This document shows, one piece after another, positions 26,520 to 38,928 of a stretch of DNA of 64,000 nucleotides (position 1 is its first letter; every line of letters begins with the position of its first letter). Source of the stretch: Pseudoscleropodium purum (Eukaryota > Streptophyta > Bryopsida > Hypnales > Brachytheciaceae); contig OZ017800.1 of assembly GCA_963969395.1 (NCBI GenBank), positions 12,432,479 through 12,496,478 of the forward strand, written 5' to 3'. The notes below the pieces were generated by a model. The model ran no database searches. It had not been told where the DNA came from and worked only from the letters and a program-made list of their open reading frames with translations. A program made the position numbers and the translations under genes.

Positions 26520-27491
26520 CACAATCACTTGATGCTTCATGACCAAAACAATAGAATTTCAACTCAAATCTATTGATTTTTGTTGATTTTTTTTGTTGTT
26601 TTGAACAAATTTAATTTAATAAAAATTTTTTTTTTAATTAAATTTTTTTGGGGCAATGCCTATTTAAAATATTTATTTTTACTGCTTAGGCAGCCACCTA
26701 AGCAACTCACCACACGGGCGGGTGCCTCCAAGGGGATCTGAACCTTGAACTTCATGTTTGGAGGTTCAAGGTTCCAACCACTAAACCACCTAAATATTTA
26801 AGTGACCACACAAGCACTAGAATTTTATATGTTTAGTTTTTTCATTGTTTTTTCATGTGTTCTGTATTTTCAGCGGACTTAGAGGACATTTAGTCATATT
26901 AGAACACATTTTTTCAGAAAACATGAAACTAAGAAAAGTTGTAAATTTAAACTAAATTTCACCTCCAAAAATCCGTTTGTGATTTAGATACTCCAATCAA
27001 AAGTTATGGACAAAAATCAGAGAGGATGTTTGAAAATGTCAGAATAAATGTTCCTAACTACCCCTCTCTGATTTTTGTCTATAACTTTTGATTAGAGAAT
27101 AAAAATCACAAAAGGATTTTTGGAGGTGAAAGTTAGCTTGAATTCACAACTTTTCTCAATTCTAAGAATTTTGAAATTTTTTATTCTACTATGCGAGAAT
27201 GGAATCCAAAGTCTGCTGAATTGAAAAAAGACTGAATTTTACATGATTAATTTTTTTTTAAATCATTATACTTAGATTCTCAAATATTTCAAAAAGATTC
27301 CAAAAATATTCTTAAAAGATTTCAAATTCAACAAAAACTTATTGATTTGGTCATTGCACTATTCAAATCAACAGAAAGAATTTGTCATTTTGTTGATTTT
27401 CACAAAAAGTTACAAAATGGTCATTCTATTGTCCCAAATAACAAAAATCAGTTGAATTTCTATTGTTTTGGTCTTGCACTTCTAGTAGTGA
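26520..27491. mobile_element. Foldback element with CACTA-like end
   Basis: The right edge reads, on the minus strand, CACTACTAGAAGTGCAAG, close to the CACTA(C/G/T)AAGAA-type termini of plant CACTA transposons. The left edge (about 26520, then GACCAAAACAATAGAA at 26536) is a diverged mirror copy. Complementarity continues inward to a near-perfect core: 26958-27025 pairs with 27063-27130 over 68 bases with a 37-base loop. No transposase is present. The left arm is longer because it contains the SINE-like insert at 26665-26800. Confidence 0.65.
26665..26800 (-). mobile_element. tRNA-like SINE nested in foldback
   Basis: On the minus strand TGGTTTAGTGG matches a pol III A box and GGTTCAGATCC matches a B box about 50 bases on. 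The sequence between resembles a tRNA body. AAATATTTA occurs at both edges (about 26667 and 26792) beside a short poly-A (poly-T on plus), compatible with a SINE insertion, though the flank is AT-rich and the match could be chance. Confidence 0.55.
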
Positions 27492-27499
27492 TAGAAAGG

Positions 27500-27960
27500 A
27501 AAGGATGATTGACAAACTTGAAAGGTTTATGTCTATTATAGGTTCTTTTAGAACCATTATTTATATAATCTAGCAAGCTCTAAATCTACATTCCCTTCCC
27601 TAGCAAGGACTCTAAGAATCATATTCAATGTTGTAATAGAATAGAAAATAAATTTCTAAATTTTCTAAATTTGTCGTATAGTTTAATGATGATTTGATAG
27701 TAGGAAAAAATTGCATTTATAGGAATAAAATTGCCTTTTAAACTAAAAGCAATTGAAACCTTTAACCAATGTTAAAAATAGTTTCTCCAAAATCAAAAAC
27801 TAGCTTCCCTCAAATTTTTTTCAAGCCTATTTCAAAAAATTTGCCAACCAACTATCTTGATTTTTGCCTTGAAGGTATTGTACACTTCCATGTAGAATTT
27901 GAAATTTTCTATTGTCTTTTTTTTTAAAGGATTGATCAATTCTATGAAGGCATGAAAATC
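27500..27960. other. Gene-free spacer
   Basis: AT-rich sequence with no gene or repeat that I can name. Confidence 0.4.
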
Positions 27961-27964
27961 TACC

Positions 27965-28328
27965 TTCACGTATTAAGATAGGAGCACCCATAACCATTCA
28001 TGTACCCATACTTTGACTATAGAGTTCCCTTAAAGTGTCCCCAAAAGTACCTTGAAACCATCTCCATGCTTAATTGTGGTTGTTGGACTTTGATTTTTCA
28101 AATTTGGGTCCTAGAATCAAAACAAATTTAGCAAAGTGTAATTTAGGGTGCTCTAAAGAGTTCTACTTTGAAAATTTGTAGGAATTAAATGCCTTATTCA
28201 AATTTTTTTCTTAATTTATGATTTCCAATTGCTAATATTAAAAAAATATTTTTTCTAAAAAAAGGTTGCCCCAACTATGCTGAATTGGTTAAATGGATGG
28301 TTACGGGTGCTCCTACCTTATTACGGAC
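27965..28328. mobile_element. MITE with ~39-bp terminal inverted repeats
   Basis: The left end (27967 onward, including TAGGAGCACCCATAACCAT) is mirrored at 28290-28328 (ATGGTTACGGGTGCTCCTA). The 360-bp interior is non-coding. Its size and structure fit a MITE. The right end lies about 300 bases before the SDR start codon, so it may contribute promoter sequence. Confidence 0.65.
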
Positions 28329-28622
28329 TCAGTGTGGAAGCTCAAGAGAATTTCAACTGAGGCTTGACAAATGAAAAACTGAAAAATCCACCAACGAACA
28401 GACGAAAACATCTCCATCCAAAAAACGGATGAAATCCCGGCCTTGGGAAATTCTTCCTCTGCGTCTTCGTCTTCCCCCTCGCGACGTGGGCATTGGCTGA
28501 CCTGGAGATCCCTCAATGCATCCCTTCCTCATCGAAATTCTCCAATTCTCCAATTCTCGAACTGTGGAAAACACTGCATTGAATAGAATTCAGTGTCTTT
28601 GGAAATCCCAACAGCCCACACA

Positions 28623-31194
28623 ATGGCAGCCCTGGCGCTTCTGAGGATTCCCATGGCCATCAGAGGTACAGTGGAAGGAGGTGTGGCGACTTGGCGATGG
28701 AGCTCTCGTGATGCATTACTTCATACTGGAAGGGCGCTGAGCGCCTCTGCTTCAGGAATGAGCGGAATCGAAGGAGTCGATGCCGGTGTTTCGATGGTGC
28801 AGGGAGCGTCTCGAGGGCTGGGTCTGGAGTTTGTAAGTCGGGACTCTGTCTTGCTGTGTCTGGAGGTTCTATGGGTTCTTGAATGAGGATTCGAATACAT
28901 GTAAGAATGCGTTATTTGGATGCTGTATGAAAATGTTATGAAGGTTCAAAGTTTTTTTGGGGTGATGGTCTGATACCATCTCTTCTCTTGATCTGGTGTT
29001 GAGATGGTGTGCACCGTTTTTATCAATGTGTACCGATTGTCTAAGGTTTTAGGGTGGTGCTTTTTGAGTGGGATTTTAGGTAAGTTTTCAGCACTAGTGT
29101 ATTCATTCTCAGGTCAATGAATGTAGTGATGTTTAGCACATTGGAGATGTAATGCCGGGAAGTGAATTTTCGTATCCGGAAGGCAGGTTTAACATTCTCT
29201 GCCGAATGATTATTTAATCTGCGCGGAAACTAGGAATAATCTAACGATGTTGCAATATTCCTTTTTAATTGACACAAGGAAAACTTGCAAAATAAATTTC
29301 CAGAAATTTTGGCATCCAGCATCCATTTTTTGAATTATTTTTGCCGACCCTGACCACCGGGTACAGTAGTGAAGTGGGGCTCGTGATTAGGCTTGAAGTC
29401 ACAAGGAACATATTTGCGATCCCTGTCTGTTAGAATCAGCATTTACCCCTTGACCTTGCAGGGGACTGCAAAATTCTGTCTCAATTTCCCCTTTTGCATA
29501 ACTTTCTGTGAGCTGCAGTATTGGGCTAATCCTTTTAAGTATTGTCTGATTTGTGCTTTGCTTGAGTGGATTTATCAGGTACGACAGCTGCTGGAGAAAG
29601 AAGGGGGTCACGTCATCGCAACTTGTAGGGATCCAGTGAATGCAGAATCCTTGGCGTCTCTTAAGGACCAGCACTCAGCCAGATTGACAGTGTTGCCTTT
29701 GGATGTGACTAAGGAAGATACAATTGAGGTAAAATTGTGCTTCATAAGTGAAATGAATATGGCATTGCTTACTTTCACGGGATTGGATTTGTTTATAAGC
29801 TTGTGGTCTTCACTGCAATGTATTCCTACACATATGAACATCCAACGAACTAATCACAAGATTTGATTGGATGCTGTGATGATAGTAGGACGCAGCCAAG
29901 CTTATATCACAGGAGCATGGAAGGCTAGATGTACTTATAAACACAGCGGGTATCCTCCATGTTAGCAATCTCAAGGTCCACCCTGGTGAGTGTTACCTTC
30001 CATGTAGGCCTCAATTCACAGGATTCGAATGTCATGGACACCTTCAACTATTAAATTGAATAGCCATTTTTTGCTTCTTCTTCCTCTTTTTCCTTCGATT
30101 GCAAACAGAAGCAAAAATTACATATCTAGAGTCCTGTTGTGCACTTGTCTCCAGTCTTCTAATTATCAGGAGTTTTGGTGATGGCGTCAACTGCAGAGAC
30201 TGCGTTGAGCAAAGTCAATCCAGAAGCGATGACAGTTGTTTACCAAATTAACGCAGTTGGGCCACTTCTTGTCATGAAGGTGCGAAACCGTTTCTTGTAA
30301 TTTCAGTATCCCGCTGCAAGATTACCTAATTAGAGTAGTTGGTTTAGCATCTACATAAGATTGGCAACTTAGTCTAGAGAATTCACATTTGCAGCTAACA
30401 TGTCATGTCACAATTGGGATTCTACAGCACATGGCAGCTCTGCTGAAAAAAGGAGGGGGAAAAGGCACAAGTAGACCTTTGGCAGTGATAGCTAACCTCA
30501 GTGCGCGGGTGGGATCCATTGGCGATAATGGAACAGGGGGCTGGTACGCATATCGTGCATCAAAGACTGCGCTTAATCAATGTAAGTATGGTGTCCACCT
30601 TTTTTCATACACTACTAGAGAACTTCCAAGGCTCAAACCCCAACCCCAGCCCACCCCTCAAAAACCCTGCTTGAGTTAAATCCTGCCAATTGTGATGCCA
30701 CTTAAGCAGATTTTACCGTAAACGGTGACAATTGTTTTGTCGCTAAGTTCATTAGAATCCAGTAGATATAGAGGCGGGTTTTCTGTTGGTGATATTTTTC
30801 GTAGTTCCATCTTCTTATTGCTGTTTTTCGACACGAAGAATTCCGGTAGATAATGAAAGAAGCTTCTGTCCAGGTGCATGAGTGGCTTCGCCAAAGTCAA
30901 GAGATAACAGTTGCGTTTATTTTGCTGTTCGTGACAATGTTCTCTGTATATCTTGCAGTGACAAAGACAGCATCGATAGAGTTTGCAAGAAAAAAGGATC
31001 CCATTGTGAGTATACTGCTTCATCCAGGAACCGTAGACACCGACCTTTCGAAACCATTCCAGCGCAGTGTGCCACAAGGCAAGCTCTTTACGAAGGAGTA
31101 TTCAGTGGAGAGGCTGTTGGGAATCATCAATAGGGTAGATGCTAAGGATAATGGAAAGTTTTTTGCCTGGGATGGGCAAGAGATAGTCTGGTGA
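28623..31194 (+). CDS. Short-chain dehydrogenase, C-factor/csgA-like
   Basis: Six exons: 28623-28832, 29579-29728, 29889-29985, 30170-30279, 30428-30581 and 30959-31194, giving 318 residues. It is a classical Rossmann-fold NAD(P)-dependent oxidoreductase. Visible are the cofactor loop GASRGLG (about residues 61-67), LDVT, NTAG where NNAG is usual, the catalytic serine in NLSARVGS, and the catalytic YRASK. The C-terminal block HPGTVDTDLSKPFQ and the end FFAWDGQEIVW closely match my memory of the Arabidopsis At4g20760 type. The substrate is unknown for this group. The N-terminal 50 residues are rich in Ala, Arg and Ser with few acidic residues, so an organelle transit peptide is plausible. The ATG at 28623 is the first in frame. 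Confidence 0.9.
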
Positions 31195-32390
31195 CTTCTA
31201 GAAATTCGAGGTGGTTTACTCTACCTTACAGGAACAATTATTTTTACGTGCAACACGATTCTTTTTAGTGTTCCCCTTTAAGGTGAAGTATGAATGCTTG
31301 TGTAATGTCTCACGTTACGGATCCAAGTGTCTTAAGACAGACTTTTTGAAGAATCCACGATTATACTGGAAACCAATCACTTCAATAGCCAATCAAAATT
31401 AAATGAAGTAAAGCCTAAACATGACTAATGCGATGATCGAGTGCTCCGAAAAATCGAATTCCATCTGTTTCATTGTCCAATGAAAGAAAACTACTTTGGA
31501 AAATTATTGACATAATGTAGTGAGCTTGATAAATCTAACGGTGCTAGGACTGTTACCGGCTTCGGACTGGACTCTCCGTGGACACAAAAGCTGATTAATA
31601 AAACTTGAATCAGAGTATCGAGGGAACTCGTATCCCACAATTAATTCAACAGTTACAACGCAATAGCAGTCGTGACCTAGATAACACGTCTGCTGAAAAT
31701 TCTGCAATCTAATGCAGTCGTTGCGTTCTGCATTGGGTACAGTGGTGTGATGGAAGAAAACGTCGCTAACGCTTTGATCTGTTGATGGCGACTTTCGTAC
31801 AAGAGGTAGACCAGTTAAATAAGATTTTCAATGGTTCTAAACGAAACCCTATGTTAGTCAGCAATGTAGTCTCCTCAGGTCAAATTTCTGTTAAGCTGTC
31901 ATGGCTGCAGAGGCAGACAATCCAGAAAGTACTTTTCCTCATCGGAGTTCATCACAAACAAAGATTATTTCGCCAGAAACCTCATGAAGGGAGAGACTCG
32001 ATGAAAGAGGAACAGTACAAAACACAAAAAAAAACTTTACAGGCTACGGTATAACAAGAGACTGTCACTGAAAGAGAACCCGGACAGTTACGAGAAACGA
32101 AACGTCCTTGGATCGATCAGCGTGCTTCCACATCAATCTCTGCACACTTAGTTTAGCTGGACGTCATTCATTCAATCGACCAACTTCAGGAATGTGCAAA
32201 ATTCGAGGAAACGAAGATCCGTAATGACCTCGCAAGAAAAATATTGCACAACAGAAGCAAGCGTAAAACATTGAAACGACTAAAACACAAAAAAACGCGC
32301 TGCTACAACTAATACTCGCGGTGCTCTGCACGCACAGCTTCGGGAAGCTCCGAAAGAGGGAGTGAAGATCTATAAGTAGTTCACGTCGTC
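31195..32390. other. SDR 3' flank, no clear gene
   Basis: Base composition is gene-like but no frame shows a domain. I searched by eye for tRNA, snRNA and snoRNA boxes and found none convincing. If the telo-box cluster to the right is a promoter acting leftward, a non-coding transcript could lie here on the minus strand. Confidence 0.35.
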
Positions 32391-32475
32391 GACTGCGGGA
32401 TGAAGGTTAGGGTTAGGATTAGGGTTAGGGTTTCGTGATGAGATCAGAGCTCGGGCATTGAAATGGGCTTTACTT
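32377..32475 (-). promoter_or_regulatory. Telo-box cluster with site II-like motif
   Basis: On the minus strand several AACCCTAA/AACCCTAAT units occur in a row (plus 32406-32432), preceded by AGCCCA (plus TGGGCT at 32464) and followed by TTATAGAT near 32373. Telo-box plus TGGGCY site II pairs mark many plant promoters of ribosomal-protein and snoRNA genes. No gene product could be assigned. Confidence 0.4.
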
Positions 32476-32499
32476 CTCATTCTTCGCTTTCGGGAGCTT

Positions 32500-33060
32500 C
32501 AAAATTTAGTTGAGGCTGCTCCAATTCAGTTCTAGCAAATTTGAAAAATTTGAAAAACAATATTCTGGTTGCCTCAATAAAATACAATTTTCAGTGATTT
32601 ATGATATAGTTTTACCAAAATTCCTATAAAAATGTGGCTAAATATTTACATTTTCTAGTATGCATTTGGATAGAAGAAAACCTTTTGTTTTCACTAAAGT
32701 TCTTGACTAGGTTTTGTCCTAAAATACTCAAAAATTGCCACTTTTAGTTCCCTAAACCTTTAGCATGTTTGACTACATAGATTGAAAGATCATAGTATTT
32801 GAAAATTCAATAACAATTTTTATTAGTCTTACCCAAATGAATCTACCAACTTTGTAATTTTTTTACATTTAACTATATTATTTATAAATCTATTATGAAT
32901 TATTAATATTCATATTTGTTATTATTTGAAAGGTTGGATATTTGATCACAAAAAATTAAATATTCATATTTCATGTTAGTCTTTTCTTATTCCATTTGTC
33001 TCAAATATAGAAGTATTTGATGTAATTTGTCAATAACAATTATAATTGTCAAATTAACCC
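32500..33060. other. AT-rich spacer with repeat remnants
   Basis: Around 32690-32830 the text resembles the interior of the TIR element at 10925-11861, so this is probably a decayed fragment. No gene is seen. Confidence 0.4.
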
Positions 33061-33718
33061 TTTAACCTCTAAATGCCCAAGGCCTTTTTCTTGAGCTTCT
33101 AGGAATTTGCTCTAAATTGAACTAAAAGCCAATATTTTGATAAGTTGTACAAATCTTTTTTAATTGTAAACGAATAAATTCAAATTAAACATGTTGGGTG
33201 TCACATAAGAAAAGAAAATACAACAATATTACTTATGGATTGAAAGATTATAACATTTGATCATAAGGGTGTTAAAATTGCAAAAGTAATTTGAAGTCTT
33301 TCAATTCTTTTTTGACATGTCAAATCTATAAAGTTGGTCACCAAAAAAATACAAAATAAAAGGGCCTAATATGTATAACCCCAATCAATTTATGGCTTTT
33401 CAAAACCTATTCTACAAATTTTTTAAATGAATTTCTAATGTTTCTTTTTTTCCAAGATTAAGTGTATTTGAGGCTCATTTCTAAGAACCCTCAACACTAT
33501 AGAAAGTCAAGATTGCAATAGACATTCTTGCACAAAATCTTGAATAAGAAAATCATAATCAATCATTCTTAAAATCAGATTTTTGATGCTAAAATTAGAG
33601 TTCAAGAATAAAAAAATAAAATAGAAGTTATTAAAATTAAAATTTTGGTCAGGTTTTATTTAACTTCAAAGTATTGTTGATACCATAATATGGTGCCTCG
33701 GGTATTTAGGAGTTATGG
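33061..33718. mobile_element. TIR element, ~660 bp, copy in forward sense
   Basis: The left end TTAACCTCTAAATGCCCAAG (33062) and the right end, read on minus as CCATAACTCCTAAATACCC (33718), form a TIR. The interior matches 38279-38928 in the opposite orientation, for example GCTCTAAATTGAAC. No coding frame is present, so it is non-autonomous. Confidence 0.7.
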
Positions 33719-34205
33719 ACCAATTGTTCAAGTTTTAAACAACGAATGAATGCAAATACACCCCAAGTACAGAAAAATGCATTGTTTCTTCCATTAATAT
33801 GAAGACTTTGATTTACAAATATTCTATCATTCAAAAGGTATTAGTACATTTGGCTTCAAAAACTAACTTTTTTTAGTTCAAAATATAGGCCTTCCAAAAT
33901 GACTTGAGAAAAAAAATTCAAAAATTACTATGAATACAATTTATCATTTTGAACTTATAAAATAATTCTTTTGAAAATCATATGTAATTATCAATTTTAG
34001 AAGGAATTTCTAATTTTTCGCTTCAAATTTTAATTAGTAATATTGGTTTGTGTATGAATTAATCAAACCATATAGATATGATCTATGAATCATATTTTAC
34101 AACTATTGTTTGAAAATCACTACTAAATTATTATTTAGTAAATTTCATTTTTGAATGCATCTACACAATTTTAGAAATGTAGATTACCTTGTGGTCCTTA
34201 TGGAA
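33719..34205. other. Gene-free spacer
   Basis: AT-rich; nothing recognisable. Confidence 0.4.
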
Positions 34206-35712
34206 TTACCCCCTAAAGGGTTCTAACTATATTTCTACCAAAAACAATCTAATATTGTCATTTCTAGTACAAGTACCAAATTTTAGAAAAGAACAACCAT
34301 TTTTGGACAAATGTAACCATAGAATCTTCTAGTACATGGGTTTGAACAAATGTGAAAAAAAATTCAGAAATTTTCATCATGTAGATTGCAAGATATTAGC
34401 ATTTGAATTGACAAAACTCTTTTTGGAAGCCTTGTAAAAAAAACCAGTTAGTTGTGCTTTAGAAGGTCACATTTGTATAAAAAAATGTTCAAAATGGTAG
34501 TGCTATTTTGGATTCATTCTTCAAAGCAAGTTGGCTAAGTGCCTAAAAATTTTCAAATCATTTGAAATTGTACAACATATAGGAAAAAAAATAATAAATA
34601 GAAAGAAGTAGAGAATGATCCAAAATACTAATTTATTAAGATTTTAGTTATGGAATTGAAAAATGCCAATTCAAATGGTTGTAATGTTGTAATAAACAAT
34701 GTATTGAAAAGAGTACAAACCACCCATGGTTTGCATTAGTTGCCCCCTGCTCTCTCAAAAAATTTACAGGCCCTTAATTGTTTTAAAAAAAAATACTTAA
34801 TACCTTAAAAATCACAAGCCATTGATCTTGTGAGATTTAATCTGAGTTGTCTAAATACTAAATATAGATACAAAATGAATATTGGATACAACTACAATAT
34901 CACATATGAATACATAGTAAATACTTGAGATGGGCTACGGATACGATATGAGTTATCCCATATCGAATGACATTCCATTGCATTCTGGAAATTACAAATA
35001 GGCGGGGGGAGGGGGTGTAAATTGAATTTAAATTAATTCAAATAATAATTTTTGAAGTGGGGGAATGAAAAAATTGAATTAATTAAAATAAATTTTTATG
35101 AGCTTGAAAGGGGGGGGCGGTGAATGAAACAAATTCATTTTTTTTTGGATCACATTGTGATAGTTTGTAAAACCAATCTACATCCAAAGTTAGTTTCATT
35201 TTCAAAAATATTGCAATAAAGGACTTCAAAATTTATTTTAGAGTAGAGATTCTGTAATTATTGAAAAATTTGAATGGTTTTAATGTTGTAATAAACAATG
35301 TGATCAAAAGAGCAATTACTACTTAGTAAAACCAATCTACATCCAAAACTTATTTCATTTTCAAAAATATTGCAATAAAGGACTTCAAATTTTATCTTAG
35401 GGTAGAGATTCTATAACTATCGACAAATTTAAATCTTGAAAACCAATTTCAAATTTTTATTTTTCAAAAAAATATTTTTTAAACAAATTTTCTAAGCTTC
35501 CTAGGCTTCCCATTGTTCATTGAAAATTATATATCATATGATAAAATTTTAATCATGTAATCAAAAGTTATGAAAATTGTTGGGCTTTAAAGCTTCACCT
35601 CACGCACATATTATGTGAAAATTCCAACCCCTAAAATAGAAATTTTGTTTGTAATGAGTTGCGTAAAATTGTTATATTGCTAGAAAATGTCATCTATTCT
35701 TTTAGGGGTTAA
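34206..35712. mobile_element. TIR element copy broken by insertion
   Basis: The left end TTACCCCCTAAAGGG (34206) and the right end TTTTAGGGGTTAA (35700-35712) bound a copy of the element at 10925-11861. The match holds to about 34707 and resumes from about 35170. The gap contains the 34725-34870 block, which is the inverse complement of 15060-15210, and sequence with G runs. Confidence 0.6.
35169..35480. repeat. 159-bp tandem duplication
   Basis: AAAACCAATCTACATCCAAA begins at 35169 and again at 35328, and the following 100 or so bases match closely. It sits inside the broken TIR element. Confidence 0.8.
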
Positions 35713-37990
35713 TAAAGAAAAAAAGAAAAATTTATTAACGATTTCACATTTTTAATAATCTTAATTGTAGTCTATTTGAAATATAACTTTGTAAGAATAT
35801 ATAAAGACCTAATTTTTATTAATTTGATTTTTTAATTTGATTTAAAAATGATCGATTAATATAAGTTTGTGAAACGGTAGATCTAAAAATATTATACTAC
35901 ATAATTTTTATTTAATACTTCACAACCTTCTTTTCAAATTCATCATCAAATTGTTTTTCTAAATTATACATTACAAGTTTACAACATGTAGTGGCATTTT
36001 TAAAATTTGGACTATACTTCGTCTTGAACAATGACTTCATCGTCGTCCATTGGCTTTCTAGTAGGAGGTCTTTTTTTTGTTGATTCTTTTGTGTAAATAG
36101 AAAAAAATATTGTCTTTGAATAGGTGTGTTTCACATTGAAATTGCTATTGCCTAATTTTTTATTTTAAGAAATGAACATAAAGCTTACAACTAATCATTT
36201 GAAGTATTTACAATTTACAATTTGGAGAGGGTAATGATGTTTTTATGATCAAATTTCAACTATTTTTTCCTTATTTATGTCAAATGAACTTAAAACCAAT
36301 CACTAAAAAAATTCATATGCAAAAGACTTGAATTGAGTTTTGGTGAGTTTTCAAAGTAAAATACTTTAAAATTAATTAGAAAAATATACCTAAATTTTCT
36401 TGACCTTGACTGTAAAAATAATTTCTATGCACGATGCATAACATGATCTTTTTGAAGAAAATCTCAAAATTTACAAAAAGACATATTTTGTAGTATTTCT
36501 AAATTTTGTTCAATGCTATTTTTAAATATATGGAAACTTCTCTTGGATGCTAACAACAAAATCTTTTATGTAGCCATTGTTTACATGGAATTCAAATTTT
36601 TCCTACATTATTGTGCTTTGTGTATTCACTTAAAGAATAGAAGGTGTTTTGGAAGATGAAAAAGTCTCAAAATGCCAATTTTGGATGCATTGTGCAAAAT
36701 CAAAATTAATCGTGTTTTTGAAATTCCTATCATAAAAAAGTGTATTAAACAATTAAGGCAATGTGTGGAAACTATTTTGGTCCAATCATTTGACTTTGTG
36801 GATTGAAAGATTATAACATTTGAAATGATAAAAAACAAACTTTTTATCATTCCTACAAAGAGGGTCAAGGGACTTCAAGCCCTCTAACAGTAAAATTTGT
36901 TCTCTACAAAAAAATGAAGGTTTTCACCATTCATAAGCATATGATGTTAAACTCACTTATAAAAAAAAATTTAGAAGCAAATATGGAGTTTAACTTATTC
37001 AAAATCACCTTGCAATGCAAAGAGGATAAGTGAATTAGTAAATAATATGCCAATCATTTTTTGATGATTTCTTGTATAGTGAAGAAAGTTTTATTTGAAA
37101 TTCAAACAATTAAAAATGAGAGACAAAAATTTAGATTATATAAGAAATTTTTCAAGTATTGTAACTTCACAAATTGCAAGATTTTAAAACTTGAAGTTCA
37201 AAGATAATATTTATTTTTTAAATCACCCCAACAAAGTTTGACTTTTAGTAGAATGTGATTTGAAAACTAAATTTATTTCTTAAATAATTGGATGCCATAT
37301 TTTATTAGTTACCTACATGCCAAATTTCAAAAGTCAAAGAAGGTTTTAGCAAAAAATGCCCCAATTGCCTAAATTGCCCTAAAAATTAAGAGCAATAAAA
37401 CTTTTGATCATTGCACCCAATTAGAAAAAATTAATTATATTCTCATTAAAGGGATACATGTTCACACCTTGTGTCAAAACTTTGTGAACATTTGTCCAAA
37501 ATTTACTTCATAAAAACCTACTCAAGTCTTCAATTGTCCATCAATCAACAAACAATTGTCCTTTTAAAGATTACTTTTCATTAGGGAAGATTTGAAGGCA
37601 ATAAAATCTTTCCCACAGCAAAGGCTATTGCCAGTTGTCGGAGTTTCTTTTTATAATTCTTAAAATGCAAAAAAAAATTGAATTTTATAAAAATTTTCTT
37701 TGAGAAATGATGTAGCACTATTTTGGCCATTTCAAATTACATTGTTGGCTATATTCACAACGGTTTCAAGGATGGAGAACTCATAGTCTTGTTTTGGCCT
37801 CAAAAATCTTCTAATGCTTGATTTCATGTCATATTCAATGAAAATCATCCATCATTTGACAACCCAAAAATGTTTTTTTGGGATAATATTAACTTTTTTT
37901 AAAAACTCTCCCTAAAATTTTCCTTTATGGATGAATTTCCACCACTAAAAATATTAATACCGGTCATCTTACTCTCCAAATAAGGTAGGA
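35713..37990. other. Gene-free AT-rich spacer
   Basis: No gene, RNA or clear repeat boundary was recognised. Open frames are short and low-complexity. Confidence 0.45.
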
Positions 37991-38000
37991 AGTTCAAAAA

Positions 38001-38126
38001 GCACCCAAGCTCTAGAAGCGCCCACCTCTACAAATGTACATTGCATGTACATGTTGCTTTTTGTAGCTTCAGCAATGTACAAACAATGTACATTTTAGGA
38101 GGTGAATGCTTTTAGAGCCCTGTGCC
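38001..38126. mobile_element. Small palindromic MITE
   Basis: The left arm (38001-38043, with CTCTAGAAGCGCCCACCTC and TGTACATTG) pairs with the right arm (38084-38126, CAATGTACATTTTAGGAGG through TGTGCC). The whole 126 bp can fold into one hairpin. It is non-coding. Confidence 0.65.
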
Positions 38127-38278
38127 ATATCGACTTCACAATTTTATAATTAATTCTACAAAGCTCCCAGAAAATGAAACGATTTGGGTTAGATGCCACT
38201 TCTACTTGTCTATCAAGGAAAATTGACTGAAAAATATTTTTCAAGAAATTATACCTCCCCCAAAATTAGTTTCAGCCC

Positions 38279-38928
38279 TTAACCTCTAAATGCCCAAGGC
38301 ACCAAAATCTGGTGTTTGCAAAACTTTGAAGTTAAATAAAACCTAACCAAATTGCTATTTTTAATAATTTATATTCTTGAAAGATTCTTCTTGAAGTCTA
38401 TTTTTAGCATCAAAAATCTAATCTTGAAAAGAAATGATAGTGATTTTTTTATTCAAGATTTTGTGCAAGGGTACCCATTGCAATCTTGACTTCCCTTAGT
38501 GTTGAGAGCTCTTGTAAATGAGCCTCAAATACACTAGGACTTGAAGAAAAAATCACATTCAGAGACTCATTTAAAAGAATTGTAGAGTAGATTTTGAGAA
38601 GCCACATAGTGATTGGAGTTATTCATGTTAGGCCCTTAAACCTCATATTTTTTTGGTCACCAACTTTTTAGGTTTGACTTGTAAAAAGTGAATTGAAAAT
38701 TTTTCATAGTTTTAACACCCTCATGGTCAAATGTTATAATCTTCCAACTTATAAGTGATACTGTTGTGTTTTTTCTTCCTATGTGATTTCTAACATGTCT
38801 AGTTCGAATTTGTACAATTACAATTCAAAAAAAGTTGATACAACTTATCAAAATGTTGGCTTTTTGTTCAATTTAGAGCAAATTTCTGGAGGCTCAAAAT
38901 AGGCCTTCGGCATATAGGGGATAAATGG
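38279..38928. mobile_element. TIR element, ~650 bp, inverted copy
   Basis: The left end TTAACCTCTAAATGCCC (38279) and the right end, on minus CCATTTATCCCCTATATGCC (38928), form the TIR. The interior is the inverse complement of 33061-33718. Together with that copy it makes a large inverted repeat about 4.6 kb apart. Confidence 0.7.

Noticed and set aside
26677..26800. Functional tRNA gene
   Set aside because: A- and B-box-like motifs exist but no cloverleaf with a matched acceptor stem could be drawn by eye. A SINE is more likely.
29393..29578. Extension of SDR exon 2 upstream
   Set aside because: The open frame continues upstream, but the acceptor at 29576-29578 joins exon 1 in frame and matches the family order GLGLEF then VRQLLE.
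32403..32432. Telomere or chromosome end
   Set aside because: The run is short, imperfect and of mixed unit length, and genes lie on both sides. Promoter telo boxes fit better.
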